A stretch of 64,000 nucleotides of DNA from Chondrus crispus (Eukaryota; Rhodophyta; Florideophyceae; Gigartinales; Gigartinaceae): NCBI RefSeq assembly GCF_000350225.1, contig NW_005178734.1, positions 411,266 through 475,265 on the forward strand, written 5' to 3'. Shown here piece by piece: positions 50,866-62,497 of the stretch. How positions within the stretch are numbered: position 1 is the first letter of the stretch; the number at the start of each line of letters is the position of its first letter. The notes below the pieces were generated by a model. It was given only the letters and a program-made list of their open reading frames with translations. It was not told the DNA's origin and searched no databases. Position numbers and translations under genes: made by a program.

Positions 50866-52413
50866 AGCAAGCTGAGTAGAAAGTTCCATGATTGACCCTA
50901 TGTCATTCATGAGAGAGTTTACCACGGCCTTGAGTCCGACGCACGCCGGGGTGGGAGAACCGCCGTGAAACAAGTCCTCTCTTTGGATGGAAGTCACCTG
51001 TGCACGATGGTCTTTTAAATGCGTGAGCACTGAGCGGACAGATGCAAGTAGGGTTCTCGCAGGCCTCATTTTCGTCTTCGTGGCCTCGACGACATCCTGC
51101 ACCATTTTATCAAAATCAAGGGTCTGTGAAGTGGCAAACAAATTCCTATCCATGATGTTCATAACCAGTGAATCGGGAACTAGGCGACGCCATACCTTCA
51201 TGTGTTGCGAAAAGTTGTCGCATCCTTCCTCCAAGAGCAATGCGAACTGCTCCCATAGTTTTGAGTCCAGTCGTAGATTATCGGAGCTCCACAAATGCCT
51301 TCTCGTGCAACGCCGAGCGTTTAAAGCTGCGCCACCCATGTTTGGCTCATTGCCACCTCCGACACAAAGCAATTGTCTGAACCCAGTTGATATCAGAATG
51401 CAGAACATCAATCTGAGAAGTAGCGGCGAGTTGCAATGATTATACATGACATCTCGATTGCTCCCAGTAAATAAGTATCAAGCGTACTCTTCTTTCCCGA
51501 CTCCTATCTTACAGTCCATTAACAGCCTCACCCATGAGGCGTATACAGCGTTAAACCTCTCGAGCCAGGTGACAACAGGAAGAGTGGTGTTCATCTTTAT
51601 CTGCGAGGCATATGCCAAAGACGCAGAGAGCACTACTGCAGGTGTCAAAACACCAAGCACTGAACAAGGCGTTGACGACAACATTGCACAGTGTCGTACA
51701 AGGCCATTACCAATTCCACACAGGATCGATAAGTCACTCGGAACCATCTTTGGCCCCAGATTCAGCACATTGCAAAGGTCGGCAGTAACTGTGGACTTCA
51801 GGGCCACAACATTCTTATGATAGAAACGTCGAATGCTCTTGTTAGGGTCCGTGGATTCATGTGAAGAATCCTTCTCTCCAGAAATTGGCTGAGCACGATC
51901 GCCTTTGTTGTGCTTCACAGTAGTCCTACGACCATCAGTAGGAACGCTTAACACGTCACTAACGAAATGGAATGCCTTTTGTACTGCATCGGGATTCCGA
52001 AACATCCTCTTAATGGCATCAACCGTCCCATGCAATGTTCCTTCCAACAACAGCGACTCCACACTCGACTCGAAGTCATGATCGGGAGTGTTCAGGCAGT
52101 TCCAGGACACATTGGCGACAGAAAGAGCTGCAGCAATTTTCTCTGAGACTCTATCGCGGCGGTGTTTGTCGTATATAATAATCTCCTCTTGTAAGCGAGA
52201 TTGCTTTTCCTTTCTTCTGGATGTACAACCATTCGGCGGTCTTCCCCGTTTATTCCCATGGGTATTAGAACCGACTTGCTGCTTAGACACAAAACTCGGA
52301 GAGTAACGGCCTCCCACAGAATCTACCATACTGTGGATAAGTAGAGATAAGGTCGAAGTGCCGCGACGCACGAACGCAAAACAGAAACTAGTCAGAGATA
52401 CCGCTGCACGCAA
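50866..52413 (-). pseudogene. Unknown AT-hook-containing gene, interrupted by TGA and the gypsy element
   Basis: Two frames in the same register (52413-51478 and 51447-50866) are separated by a TGA at 51478-51480. The frame then continues beyond the gypsy element at 35903-35641, giving about 600 codons before insertion. The N-terminal part has a GNKRGRPPNG AT-hook-like motif and a basic helix (RRKEKQSRLQEEII), suggesting DNA binding. The rest is helical with no family that I recognise (for example WERFALL-like LWEQFALLLEEGCDNFSQHM and SLMNDIGSIMELSTQLA). It lies about 760 bp downstream of the KDZ-like transposase gene on the same strand and may be its companion in one DNA transposon. Confidence 0.55.
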
Positions 52414-53174
52414 GCTTTTTCTTCTGAGAAGACCGGCAGTGCGGATATTGGAGGTGCAGGGAACTCCTGGAGGGTGGGGATGACGGTTACTCGCTGCACG
52501 ATCAACTTAACCGTTTCGGAGACGAGTTATTGCGCATGATTCTCTCAGTGAACGGAGGGGGCTGCAGACCTTGTAAACCTAATGCATCGGAGTCTCTCTG
52601 GAAATTATTTCGAAATATTTACAGTACACGTACTGTATCCGGAAGGATTCCGGAGGCAATTTGATAGAATTGTTCACTGAATACGTAGTACATCCGGAGG
52701 ACAGCGACGTCAGTCCAGGCCCCGGAGAGTGGGAGGGCCGCCGCGCATGGCCAACATCAAGTACGAAGCGATTTTACTTCTACCTCTAAGAATGTTTTCG
52801 TTTCAGGCCTTTCCAAAACATGACCAGCGGTTTGGCCGGCGTCTGGCTCGCAGTGCGGGGCTTTAACCCTCAAACTGCGCTGTTTACCTTTAGCGGGAGA
52901 GAAGCGATCACTTCAAAGCTGGATGGTTATTCTGCAAGAAGAAGTTCATGTGTTGCTTCATGCCGCAAAGCACCACAGACCATTGTGAAGTAGCGCAGAG
53001 GCCACGTGTCGCGTTGATATTGCTTCGGCCGTTGTGCTCTTCTTCCCTCCTACCAATCGTTCGTCTTCACCTTTGGCCAGAAGCGATTCATGCGTCGGCT
53101 GACCTGGTACCGTCATCATAAGGGGATGCTCTCAATTGAAAACGACATGCGAGGTACATCAGGTGAGGTGCAAT
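52414..53174. other. Spacer between two minus-strand transposon-like genes
   Basis: No gene is supported. The right part may hold decayed 3' coding of the KDZ-like gene. Two TACAGTA/TACTGTA heptamers occur near 52620-52640. Confidence 0.4.
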
Positions 53175-56100
53175 TCAATCGCAGCATGGACAGCTCCATC
53201 CAAGACAATGATACCAGGCCCATTCCAGGTGATTTTCGTTGAGATATGCCTCCGACCTTGTCTCATAGTTTGGAGAAGACAACTTCTTTGCTTTCAAATT
53301 CAACAAACAGGCTTGGTAAGCCAGTAATGCTATGTAACTCTCTTGAGAGGTGGCTCTGAGACTCTCTTGCATCTGCGTTATCGTACTGTTTCTTTGCTCA
53401 TGAGATACTGTATTCGTCATATTGAGATAATCATGTGCAGTAGGCGTGAAGGTTGGTGGGCACGTGTGGTTCCGTGAGTGCAGGTTGCCTGAAACGACTG
53501 TGGTATCTTCTTGATCCCACCAAAGGTTGTTCACAGCTGCGGAGTATAGACCACAGGCGAAGTCATAAATAACGTGTCTCGGTAAGGTTGCAAAACGGGA
53601 AATGATGATATGTAGTACTGCTCTTCGACCTTCATTCTTCTCCAACACCTTGAATCCCATAATGAGAGGATTTGAGCAGGAGCATAGAAATGTTAATGCA
53701 CCCGGGGTGCAACTTCTGGTTCCCTGAAAGTAAGATTTTGATCAAATCCCGAAAGCATCCTTGTTGTTCATATTCTTGAGCTCGTCATTGAACGGCATCG
53801 GCCGCTCAATTGTGGATGTGCTGGGAAGAACACTGCAGTGCGACAAGCGGACACGTAATTATTAATCACGTTCCCCTCTGACTTGGAAGCAAGGGACTTC
53901 TCCGACAAGAATTTTTGTCGCAGTTCCGTAAAGTTAGTTCCGTTCCACTTCAAGGCATACATTCGCGCCGAGCATCTTTGCGCAGCACGGCTCGAGTAGA
54001 ACTGGTAGAATGTTTCAACGCGATCAACGACGTCGTGCAGTACTTTTCGTATATGACCCAGCAGCTCAGGGCTGTCGCACTCAAATTCAATTGCTGCTAG
54101 TATCCCGCCGCGTGACACACGAAGAAACCGCATAATGGACGTGTCAGATAGAATGCCGCTCACCGTTCGAGAGCTCTCAGCGAGAAGGACTAGCACCACT
54201 TCACATCCCTGTGAGCATGAAGCCGCTAAGACACGCAGGCTTGCCAATTGCTTCCGTGTAACCATCTGCGTGCAAGGTGGCTGAATGAGAGATCTGATGA
54301 GAAGAAACAGATCCATTCTCGCAGCCCAAAGACCACTGCCCAGAGATGAGTTCATAAATGCCTTGGACCAGCACTTTCCTTCCCGGTCAGTCTCATTATT
54401 TGCTTCCAAACCATTTTGTGAGGCCAAGAAGCCAATAATAGCGGTCATCACTTCAGAATCTGTTGCAACAACATTTGAGGTATGTCCACTCTGAAGGGAT
54501 TCTGTCCCAGTCCTTCCCACATCATCATTACGAGAACTCTTGCCTCTCTTTCGAGAAGGATGTGTTCCACGTTGACGTTTTTCAGATACAATAGCAAGGC
54601 ACGACAGAGCCGCTCACACAGCTCTCTTTGACTGAAGCAACAGCATATGAGATCTCGGAGGCGACTCGCTACGCTTATGTCAATGTCATATTTGTCGTTA
54701 GGGCTTCTCCCCGTTAAGGATTCATTGAGATAGTTGACAGGAAGCAAATGAGGTGATATCAGACGAATAGCTCCGACAACTGCCAGTAACGTTCTATTTG
54801 TGACAGTAACTGCATCGCCTTTCATAGCACCAATTAGAAACATCCGTGTCTGTTCCTTACGAAGCAAGCCAGTCAGCGGTCTCTTGATCGCCTTCATAGA
54901 ATGCGACGATGCCTTAGACGGCTTTAATGCCTGACAAGTCTCAGAAACGTGGACAAACGTTCTTCGCCATTTTCTCTGATAACCAGACCATATACTGTCC
55001 GCGCAGACAGCATGCAGTCCCCCTTCGTCTCCTTCACATGTTTCACATTTGAAAAGACTTGAGGGTGGTGCAATCATTATTAGTTTGCTCATTAGAACGC
55101 ACAGTTTCTGCAGTGTTCGTGAGGACCTCCACCTTCTCTCTTCTCCAAACCAACCGCTGTCAACATCTCCTATTACTTCTGTACCAGATCTTGAACTGCT
55201 CTGCAACGCCACTTTCATTGCCTTCCAGGCAGCTGCCGCACCTTCAGTGAGCATACCTTCGTCATGATTAAACTGCATCTGCTCGATGAACTTCTGAGAC
55301 CGCTGCTCTTTTGTGATACCCGAAACATTGTCCGTTCTCAGGGCTTGACCCGGAACTAAATCAGCATCAATACGAGCTGTGACGTCCGATAAGTACTGCT
55401 CCAAACGGCCTCTCAGCGTCCCATTAGATGTTGCTACACCCCTGAGGATATGCCGTAGCAGGACGTGTGTTGCAGCTGTTGATAAGCTAGCCAATACTAT
55501 CTTGTGGTCTCTGCCTTCTGAATGAATGATAGTGTGGCAGTTTGAGCACTTGAAAACTTCAACCTGCATTTCGCACACTCCAGCAGTTGTCATGATAATA
55601 CCTTGCTGCAGCTTTCGAGTAGATTCGTCTCGTTCTGAATTGCAAAGTACACAAACCTTGGGGGCTGAAACCATAAACGTCTGGTTGCTCTGTGACAGAA
55701 TCACTATTCTCTTGTTCATTCTTATTGCCTCTTTGCAATCAACTACTCCCACTGGGTAATGAGATAGTCCCCCAATATCATCCATTGGGTCCCAGTTTGG
55801 ACCGTACAGGAGCGGTTCCAACCTAATGTCTGTACTAGCTCCATCCTGCGCAGCAGGTCCTCCGTGGACTAGCAAGTCTCGCAACTTCGTGACATGTTCG
55901 CATGAATTTGTGCAGACAAGGTCACAAAAAGCACATATGTAGTGCTGACCATTGCGTTGTGTGCATCTTATGGAAACATATGAATGGTAGTTTCTTCCGA
56001 ATTGAACCTCATCGCTAATACTGCCAACTTTCTTCCATGTTGATATGTGAATAGAGGCAAATCGTCCATGTAACTTTCATAGCTCTGAAATGCATTCACC

Positions 56101-56977
56101 GCAATGGACTGGAGTGCTTTTCCGCAGATGTCTCGCGTAGCCTGAGACAATATTCCAAGTTCTGTTAGAAACGCGTTTATGGGAGAGGAATGACAGCAGC
56201 AGTCGTAATGAAATCCACCGGCTGCTTCTTTGATTCGAAAGTCCACCACACCAATGCATGTACAACGGACAAGTCCATCTTCATTGATGCATGTGCAGCC
56301 GCAGTGTCTCTCCCGAGCCATCGATTTTATTCCCTGCCCAGATGATGGGCGTGTTCGAAGAGAGAAATGGACGCAAATGACTACTCGCGGCCCAAAGACC
56401 ATCTCAATCCCCTTCTTCTCCACTTTTCTGTACGCGTCAATCACACTTTCAACGCTTGCCTTCAATGTACCTTTCCCTGTGTCTGACAATCCTGCCAATG
56501 GATGAGAGACGTGGCAAGCTATTTCTTCTACGAAGCGAGAAGCGAAAATCTTCGATCCAGAGCATATATCTGACAAGTATTGGCAAAGTGCAGCCTTGCT
56601 CTTCGGTACATACCTTCTCCGCACGTCACCGAAACCTGTTCTTCGGCGTCCTCCACGCCCATCCCCGGTTGATGAATATCGCTGGTAAACTGAACTAAAC
56701 GTGAGATTTAACGGCGCTGCGGCAAAAGAGTGCTCCAAGTCATCAGCAGTATCGTCTGCCTGGATCGAGCACGATCTGAAGAAGGACTTTTTTGCTTTTG
56801 AAACCCATGAAGCTTCGTCATTATTGATGCCGAGTTTGCTCTCAATAGACTGGTTTGAAATCGCGCACGTAGCCCCCAGCAACTTCGGGTATTCTGAACA
56901 TTCCGTTGACGATCTCCCTCCCGATTTACAGTCGTATGTACATGCAGCGTCGTTGAACCTCTTCACTTCATGTCGAA
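53175..56977 (-). pseudogene. KDZ/HMGXB3-like DDE transposase, frameshifted
   Basis: Four consecutive minus-strand frames (56977-55968, 55884-54448, 54520-53768, 53660-53175) read as one protein of about 1,270 residues. Cys clusters (RHCGCTCINEDGLVRCTCIG, then YDCCCHS) precede a SWIM-like finger in the inter-frame stretch at about 55900-55950 (CAFCDLVCTNSCEHV). The core has KCETCEGDEGGLHAVCADSI (candidate first Asp), RHVIYDFACGLYSAAVN (second Asp) and NHTCPPTFTPTAHDYLN with NTVSHEQRNS (candidate Glu). This Cys-cluster plus YDFAC arrangement is that of KDZ (Kyakuja/Dileera/Zisupton) and HMGXB3-like transposases. The frame changes show inactivation unless introns explain some. The first 14 codons lie beyond the copia insertion, at 60738-60780. 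Confidence 0.6.
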
Positions 56978-57073
56978 TGTCAGACCGCACAGGACAGTCT
57001 GTCCTTCAGGATAGAATTATAACTAGCGAGCGACAACGAGTAAACGAGGAAGCATCGGTCTTCTGTTCACACT
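56978..57073 (+). repeat. 5' LTR of the copia element
   Basis: Very short (96 bp), nearly identical to 60637-60732. The last base differs (T here, A in the right copy). It is preceded by the TCGAA target copy. Confidence 0.85.
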
Positions 57074-57209
57074 CAGGTTATGGACACCTTTTGCTACCTT
57101 GCATAATTCAACCTTCCCCGCTTCACGATCGCAACCCACCACGACAAGAACAAACAGATCCCTCCCAACGCGGAGGAGCCCCAGGCTAACCCATCTCAGC
57201 CCCTCACTT

Positions 57210-57309
57210 ACGTCCCTCCACCGACAAATCCTACGACATCAACACACAACACGACAAACCACGTCCCTCCACCGACAGATCCTACCACATCAACACAAAA
57301 CACGACAAA
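57210..57309 (+). repeat. Two tandem ~50-bp units in the copia leader
   Basis: The unit beginning CGTCCCTCCACCGACA and ending AACACGACAAAC is present twice in a row between the 5' LTR and the gag start, with a few substitutions. Confidence 0.8.
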
Positions 57310-57393
57310 CCGAACGACAAACTACACAACAAACTACACGACAAATCACACTACATCTCACATCACAAACAACACTCACCAGGACACACGCAC

Positions 57394-59099
57394 CATGAAA
57401 AACCCCCCCGACAACCCCCGCCTCGATCCAACCAACTACGGGCCGTGGATCGTGGCCACCCGAGCAGCACCAAACACTCATGGCCAACCTCACCTCCATA
57501 CAGACACCACAACCCATACAGCACAAAACAAAAACCGCAACTAACCAAATCGTAAAATGCACGCACGCCGGACAGACGACGATCAAGACGAATAAAGGAC
57601 ATGCACTCAAGATCCCCGCTGTTGTATCTCCAAAAATAACAAGCAACCTCCTCTCGGTGCGATCCATCACTAAGACCAGAGGCAACGTCCTCTTCACGCC
57701 CAACGCTGCATACATATTCGACAAGCACTCCCGTGGAACTATCCTAGGCACAGCCCCATGGGACCCCGCCATCCACCCGTATGCATGGAAGAGAACAAAG
57801 GACGCACAGGCAAGAGGTGCACGCACGATCCCCGCCCCGAAACACAGAGCCAAAACACCCCCGCCGTCGTCAAAACACAGTTCACAAACCCCTTCACAAA
57901 CCCCCGCTAATCCGCGCCTCATCGCGACTCGAGCCCCTCCTCCCACTACCACAAAAAGGAAATCCATTACACTATTACCCGTAAGCTCAATACAGGCACC
58001 CCCCATCCCACCGATCCCCTGTAAGGCCACAGACCAGATCTTACATCACTGGCATTTAAAGCTCAACCATGCCCCCCCACGCACAATTCAAGACATCGCC
58101 AAATCGAGGGCGCTACACGGCCTTCCACCCGCTTTCCCCGCCGCCCAAAACCGACTGTCATGCTCCGCATGTGCATACGCGAAGCAACGACCGGCACGCC
58201 ATTCTCCCACTCAACACCACTATGACACGGGCGACTATCTAAGTTCTGACACATGCGGCCCCATCCATCTTCCATCCAACCACGGCAACCACCATTTCCT
58301 AACGTACATAGATGCTGCTTCCAGATACGTCATGCTGTATTTTCTCAAATCCCGCAGCGAAGTAGGAATCATCATGCCGCAATTCTTCGCGCTGCTGAAG
58401 CAACGCATCCGCCTTCCTCGAACCTACCGCACTGACAACGCACGCGAATTTAAATCCAACCACGCGCTGCACACCTACGCCTCCCTCGGTATCAAGTACG
58501 AGAATAACACCCCGCATCAGCCTCAGGAAAATTCTATTGCCGAGAGAATAAATCAAACTCTCATGAACGCCGCCAGAGCCAATCTCCACCACGCCAGCCT
58601 ACCGGACGCCTATTGGGAGGACGCAGTACGCGATGCGGCTTATAAATACAACATCATACCCCATCGAGCCACCGGACAAGCCCCACACACACTATGGCAC
58701 AAACAGAAAGCACAGCCGAAGCAGCTCCTCATCTTCGGACAATTAGGCACAATACCTATGTACGGCACAAAACGGAAACTAGACACACGCAGCCGAGCAG
58801 TACGATACATGTACTCCAACAGCCCCCACTCGATCACAGTGCAAGATATACACACAAGCAAGTACCACATCACACGCACGCAGGACTTCCGTCCGTACAC
58901 AAAAACACATGACCCTATAGTGAACACAACAGCCGTCCTCCGCACTTCACCGGCAGAAACACGCGGAACCGGACTACAACTCACCACACCCGACCCCCGT
59001 ACCAGACAAGAAGCCAGAACCTACCCTGACGCAGCCGAATGGGAACATGCGCACGACACAGAGCTCGATAAGCTAGACGCGACAGAAACCATCAAATAG
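57394..59099 (+). pseudogene. Copia gag remnant and integrase
   Basis: It begins with a gag start (MKNPPDNPRLDPTNYGPWIV). Within about 30 codons the sequence jumps, with a change of frame, to the end of the protease region (IPAVVSPKITSNLLSVRSIT). The rest of gag, the zinc knuckle and the protease active site have therefore been deleted. The integrase is complete: HHCC finger (LHHWHLKLNH, CSACAYAKQRP), Asp in SSDTCGPIHL, Asp in YRTDNAREF and Glu in PQENSIAERINQTL. The frame ends in a TAG at 59097-59099. The codons after it continue the same protein in the same register (IPDRQIPIHEKLIPLTMTF), so the TAG probably replaces a Trp. Confidence 0.85.
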
Positions 59100-60625
59100 A
59101 TACCAGACCGACAGATCCCCATACATGAGAAGCTCATACCACTCACAATGACATTCAGGTACATTTGGGATCACACCGGTACAGTAACCGACCGCAAGGC
59201 GCGCTGTGCAGCACGCGGCGACTGCATGACCCCGGGGACACATTACGACCGCGAACAAGTCACCACCTACATGGCGGACAAGACTACAGTACGTCTACTC
59301 CGCTCCATCGCAGCTACGCACAATTGGCCCCTAGAACACCTAGACATCAGCTCCGCCTATCTCCACGAGAAATTACCTCAAACGAAACCGGTCTACATCA
59401 AACAGCACCCCCGGTTCAACGGCACCCTCAAACATCCATGCAAAGCGGGTCTACTCATGCGCAATATCTATGGCACACCTCAGGCAGCACATATTTACCA
59501 CAACAGACTGTCCAAGCACCTAATCGCGCATGGTTACCAGCTCACTCAGGCAGACCCCTTCCTCTTCTACAAAAAACCAAACGCAGCCTCATTCTACTCG
59601 CCATCAATATGGACGATTTCCTTTCAGCTGCATCTTCTCAAGAGCTACACGACGAGCTCCACGCCATTCTCACAGCCAAATACACCATCAAACGTCTCGG
59701 CTTCCTTGCCAGGTATCTCAAATGGCACATCCAACGCCTCACAGATGGCTCCATACACATCTCGCAACCCAACGTCGCCAAAACCATCCTCACAAAAACA
59801 GACATGGTGTCGTGCAACCCAAAGCGAACACCGCTACCCCCTAAAGCAACCTTCACGTACGCGCAAGACGACTCCCTCTTAGAACAGCACCAATCCTTTC
59901 TCTTCGGCCCAACAATCGGAGACCTCAGATACTTAGCCGACAGCACCAGGCCCGATATCCACCCCGCGGTCAGCATGCTAGCCTCAGTCATGCACAAACC
60001 GGCTCACACACACAAGAACCACCTCCAATGGCTCTTTCGGTACCTCAACGGTACAGCACACCAGGGAATACTGTTCAAAGCCAAGGCTCCCAACGCCTCT
60101 CCAAGCCTCCGCACATACAGCGACTCGGATTTCGCCAACGGCCACGCACGCCGATCCCGAACCGGAGCAGGACACATTTTCCACGACGCGCCGATCAGCT
60201 GGACCTCAGCTCGGCAGTCCGTAGTAGCCGACTCCACCTGTGAGGCGGAATACCTCGCGGCCACTGCAGCCACGCAACAAGCTCACTGGCTCCGCCGCCT
60301 CCTCTCCGACGCACAAAAACCGGAGCATGAACCCACCCTCCTTCTAGTAGACAACAAAGCAACAATCCTCGTGGCACAGAACTCGGCGCCCACCAAACGT
60401 CGAAAGTTCATCGACGTGAAACATCACCTCATACATAACCACATTCAACGAGGAAACGTCAAAATCCAACACATCCCCTCCGAGGACAACCTCGCCGACT
60501 ACTTCACAAAGCCTCCCGGCCCACAACGCACGAAAATTCTCCTCAATAAGCTCAGCTTCGTCGACCCAAAACCCCTATTGGCGAACCCGGGGACTGTCAG
60601 ACCGCACAATCACATTCGCCAATAG
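59100..60625 (+). pseudogene. Copia reverse transcriptase and RNase H
   Basis: The first part continues the integrase frame (VTDRKARCAARGD, LEHLDISSAYLHEKLPQTKP, YGTPQAAHIYHNRL). A frameshift at a poly-A run near 59570 moves it to a second frame with LILLAINMDDFLSAASS, GDLRYLADSTRPDI and the RNase H (ADSTCEAEYLAATAATQQAH, VDNKATILVAQN, KHHLIHNHIQ, DNLADYFTKP). In the catalytic YxDD box the Tyr is Asn (NMDD), although both aspartates remain. The frame runs to 60625, a dozen bases before the 3' LTR. Confidence 0.85.
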
Positions 60626-60636
60626 TCATTTTGCAG

Positions 60637-60732
60637 TCTCAGACCGCACAGGACAGTCTGTCCTTCAGGATAGACTTATAACTAGCGAGCGACGACGAGT
60701 AAACCAGGAGGCATCGGTCTTCTGTTCACACA
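60637..60732 (+). repeat. 3' LTR of the copia element
   Basis: 96 bp, followed directly by TCGAA. Its second base (TCTCAG) differs from the left copy (TGTCAG). Confidence 0.85.
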
Positions 60733-60780
60733 TCGAAACCACTGAGAAGTGGATTCCGACTTGCGCTTGGGTGTCTTCAT
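60733..60780 (-). pseudogene. 5' end of the KDZ-like transposase gene beyond the copia insertion
   Basis: The ATG at 60778-60780 starts MKTPKRKSESTSQWFR, which joins the frame at 56977 (HEVKRFNDAACTYD) once the copia element and one TCGAA are discounted. The basic start resembles a nuclear localisation signal. Confidence 0.65.
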
Positions 60781-62497
60781 TCAAATGCTGCACGTACACG
60801 CGAAAGGAAGCAAGGAGTCAAAGTTAGATTCGATATGGCTTCTGATCACGCAATTCGGGGGGGTTCCTTCCGGAGGACGCCAAGATTCCGCTTCCGAAAT
60901 GTGGAGAGCTGTGCAAAGTTGGAAAAGTTGGATATGCTGCGGGAGTAGCGGGGGGCTTTGATGCCACGTGTTTCGGAGAGACGATCGAGATATGTCGAGC
61001 AGCGTGTTCTGCGTGCGGCTCGGGGATGCTCCGCGATAAGCCGGTAACTACATATATTGCTTTCAGTGCGAGGGTGCTACAATATGAGCGTGGCGGTCGT
61101 GGATCCATTTGATCCAATCGTGGAAAAGGATCTATTTACTGTTAGCCAAAACAATAGGATCACGAGCAATACGCAAAATAATTATATTTTTCATTATGTA
61201 TTAATTTTATATGGTAGAGACAAGATATCTGTGAAATATTTTCTAAGGGCATATTGCATCCATAGTGATTATGCACAACCTGAAACTTGATGCTTGCCAT
61301 ACGTTCAGTCCGGCTTAACACGATTAAATTCGTGAAGTCTATGGTTATCCTTGGTCAAAAGTCATTGTAGATCTGTCGAATTTTCCTTCCCATCGTCCCT
61401 CATTTGCCCGCATTAACTGTTTTATTGCGATTAACAACGCCAGAATAGGGAAAACGGACACAACTGTCCATACCGACCTAATTCCAATGCAATTTTCAGT
61501 TTGCCGACTCCCGTTACGACTACTACACGTTTCTAAGCTATTGGGTAGAGAAAATTCCAAACTTATATTACCCTACTCCAGGTCGAAGTAAGTATGGTCA
61601 GTTATAAAGAGTTTAGATACAATGGGAACCGAACTAAGTTATAGTGGTGTCAGAAAAGTGAAACATTAATGCTACCAGACAGTACATATTGATCATAGAA
61701 GCCCTTCCATCCACTTTTTTGCGATTACAGACCGTTCATATTGACGTAGCAATAGAACTTGTGATAAAGGGGTAAATTGGCCCCTTTTCAGGCCATGAAC
61801 TAGAGAAGTAGGCGCTAAAAAGGCCCTGGAACCCTATCGTAAGTGAAAATGTAGAGCACTGAAGTACAATGATGCATATAAGAACTGTGTGAGACCGTTT
61901 AAACGCTTTCTGCAGTCGAGAGTACTCCTTTCTTCTATTGTTTCAAGGGTTTCAGAGCATTCTTAGACCGATTACACGTTTCAACACTTGGCAAATCTTA
62001 AAGATTCAATTTCGTGTCAAATTAAATCCGATTATGAGGGCTCCACGTGGAGGGACAGTCCAGGCGATCGCTGCCTTGTTCCATCAGAGCACACGCTTGC
62101 TTCCCCATTCCCATCTACTCCTCCCACCTGATCACCACTAACGCTCTCCCAACTTGCACCCGCTCCCCCCACGTTACCTGAACTCGCACCCGCCGCCTTT
62201 CTGACTCCCTCAACTCCCACCCGCTCCTCCCCACGTTGCCACAACTCGCACCCGCCGCCTTTACGACTCCCCCCAATTTTCACCGGCATCCCCATTGATC
62301 GCCTACCTTCTACCCACCTAGTAAGCTGATTTTCGTCGAAGGACGTCCGAGGTTTTCCTGGCGTCTTGATATTAACCTTCACCACAGTGCACAACTCTCA
62401 AAAATTACTTTCCTTCTGTTTTCTGCGTTTCCCGCGTTGCGCTTCTGTATTCTGCGTTTCGCGCATTGCAGCCCTTGAACTACTACGAACTATCACC
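60781..62497. other. Non-coding stretch, AT-rich then pyrimidine-rich
   Basis: No supported gene. At 62100-62310 a C-rich stretch contains imperfect repeats of ACTCGCACCCGCCGCC and CTCCTCCCCACGTTGCC, directly upstream of the next gene. Confidence 0.5.

Larger units (their letters stand above)
56978..60732 (+). mobile_element. Compact Ty1/copia retrotransposon, 3.76 kb
   Basis: It has 96-bp LTRs at 56978-57073 and 60637-60732 (TGTCAGACC ... CACA) and is flanked by TCGAA at 56973-56977 and 60733-60737. Integrase precedes reverse transcriptase, which defines the copia order. Most of gag and the protease active site are missing, and there is a TAG and a frameshift in pol. It is inserted near codon 14 of the KDZ-like transposase gene, in the opposite orientation. 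Confidence 0.9.

Noticed and set aside
57210..57309. CRISPR-like direct repeats
   Set aside because: Only two adjacent units without unique spacers, in a retrotransposon leader. The genome is eukaryotic.
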